From positions 1-5,245 of the forward strand of contig DBMM01000082.1 of assembly GCA_002298925.1 (NCBI GenBank): DNA of 5,245 nt, in the 5' to 3' direction. The DNA is from Geobacter sp. UBA698 (GTDB lineage Bacteria; Desulfobacterota; Desulfuromonadia; Geobacterales; Pseudopelobacteraceae). A program made the translations under genes and the position numbers. The notes under the pieces are model-generated. The model ran no database searches, was not told the DNA's origin, and saw only the letters and a program-made list of their open reading frames with translations. Within the stretch, counting starts at the first letter, position 1, and every line of letters begins with the position of its first letter. This document shows, one piece after another, positions 5,184 to 5,245 of this stretch.

Positions 5184-5245
5184 CGGGAGAACAGAAAACA
5201 CCCGGCCGAGGCCTGCCGTTATTCCAATTTCAGATCAGAGATGCA
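5184..5245. other. Short downstream region, no supported gene
   Basis: The window ends 62 bases after the oxidoreductase stop. CGGC (5203-5206) can pair with GCCG (5215-5218), followed by TTATT, which is too weak to call a terminator. An ATG at 5241-5243 is the only start-like codon at the very edge. It lacks a good ribosome binding site, so a following gene cannot be judged. Confidence 0.4.

Noticed and set aside
5203..5224. GC-rich stem followed by TTATT after the oxidoreductase gene as a terminator
   Set aside because: The stem has only 4 bp with an 8-base loop and the T-run is interrupted.

Overview
The window looks like chromosomal DNA from a Gram-negative environmental bacterium. Several products carry Sec-type or lipoprotein signals for a periplasm or outer membrane, and purine-rich Shine-Dalgarno sites (AAGGAG or GGAGG) precede almost every start. 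The small-gene set (BON lipoprotein, CsbD-like, lmo0937-like, Thivi_2564-like) and the style of the divergent signal peptide recall Desulfobacterota/Geobacter-type or Nitrospirota genomes, but this is a weak inference and no taxonomic marker gene is present.

Layout. Positions 1-146 hold the 5' part of a minus-strand gene for a small exported protein that runs off the left edge. A gene-free, AT-rich stretch follows (about 160-435) and ends in a good sigma70-like promoter (TTGACA at 436-441, AATAAT at 458-463). From there five small plus-strand genes follow closely: a BON-domain lipoprotein (558-872), a CsbD-like protein (943-1131), a 48-residue two-helix membrane protein of lmo0937/DUF5670 type (1227-1373), a methionine-rich exported protein of no family I recognise (1416-1970), and a 63-residue two-helix membrane protein of Thivi_2564 type (2117-2308). 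The gaps are 42 to 146 bases, with no convincing terminator between genes. I read them as one envelope or general stress cassette. The 146-base gap before the last gene contains three nested or adjacent stems.

Positions 2309-3425 are genetic wreckage. An imperfect inverted repeat (2318-2361) is followed by an internal fragment of about 95 bases from a zinc-type alcohol dehydrogenase (Rossmann GxGPIGLAA motif). Next comes a broken Zymomonas-type pyruvate decarboxylase. It still has its ribosome binding site and start, but carries a one-base frameshift near 2601-2611 and an internal deletion of about 750 bases at about 2795. That deletion removes the catalytic His-His pair and the middle domain. 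The C-terminal thiamine-diphosphate domain remains open for 201 codons. Together these are plausibly the remains of an acetaldehyde/ethanol module.

Positions 3462-5183 encode an intact 573-residue FAD-dependent oxidoreductase related to the phytoene-desaturase/amine-oxidase group. It has an N-terminal dinucleotide-binding motif, a C-terminal FAD motif and a single membrane anchor at its C-terminus. The last 62 bases contain no supported gene.

I found no tRNA, rRNA, CRISPR array, transposase or recognisable insertion sequence. The most interesting items are the degraded ethanol-pathway genes, the unassigned Met-rich exported protein inside the stress cassette, and the structured leader at 2001-2092.
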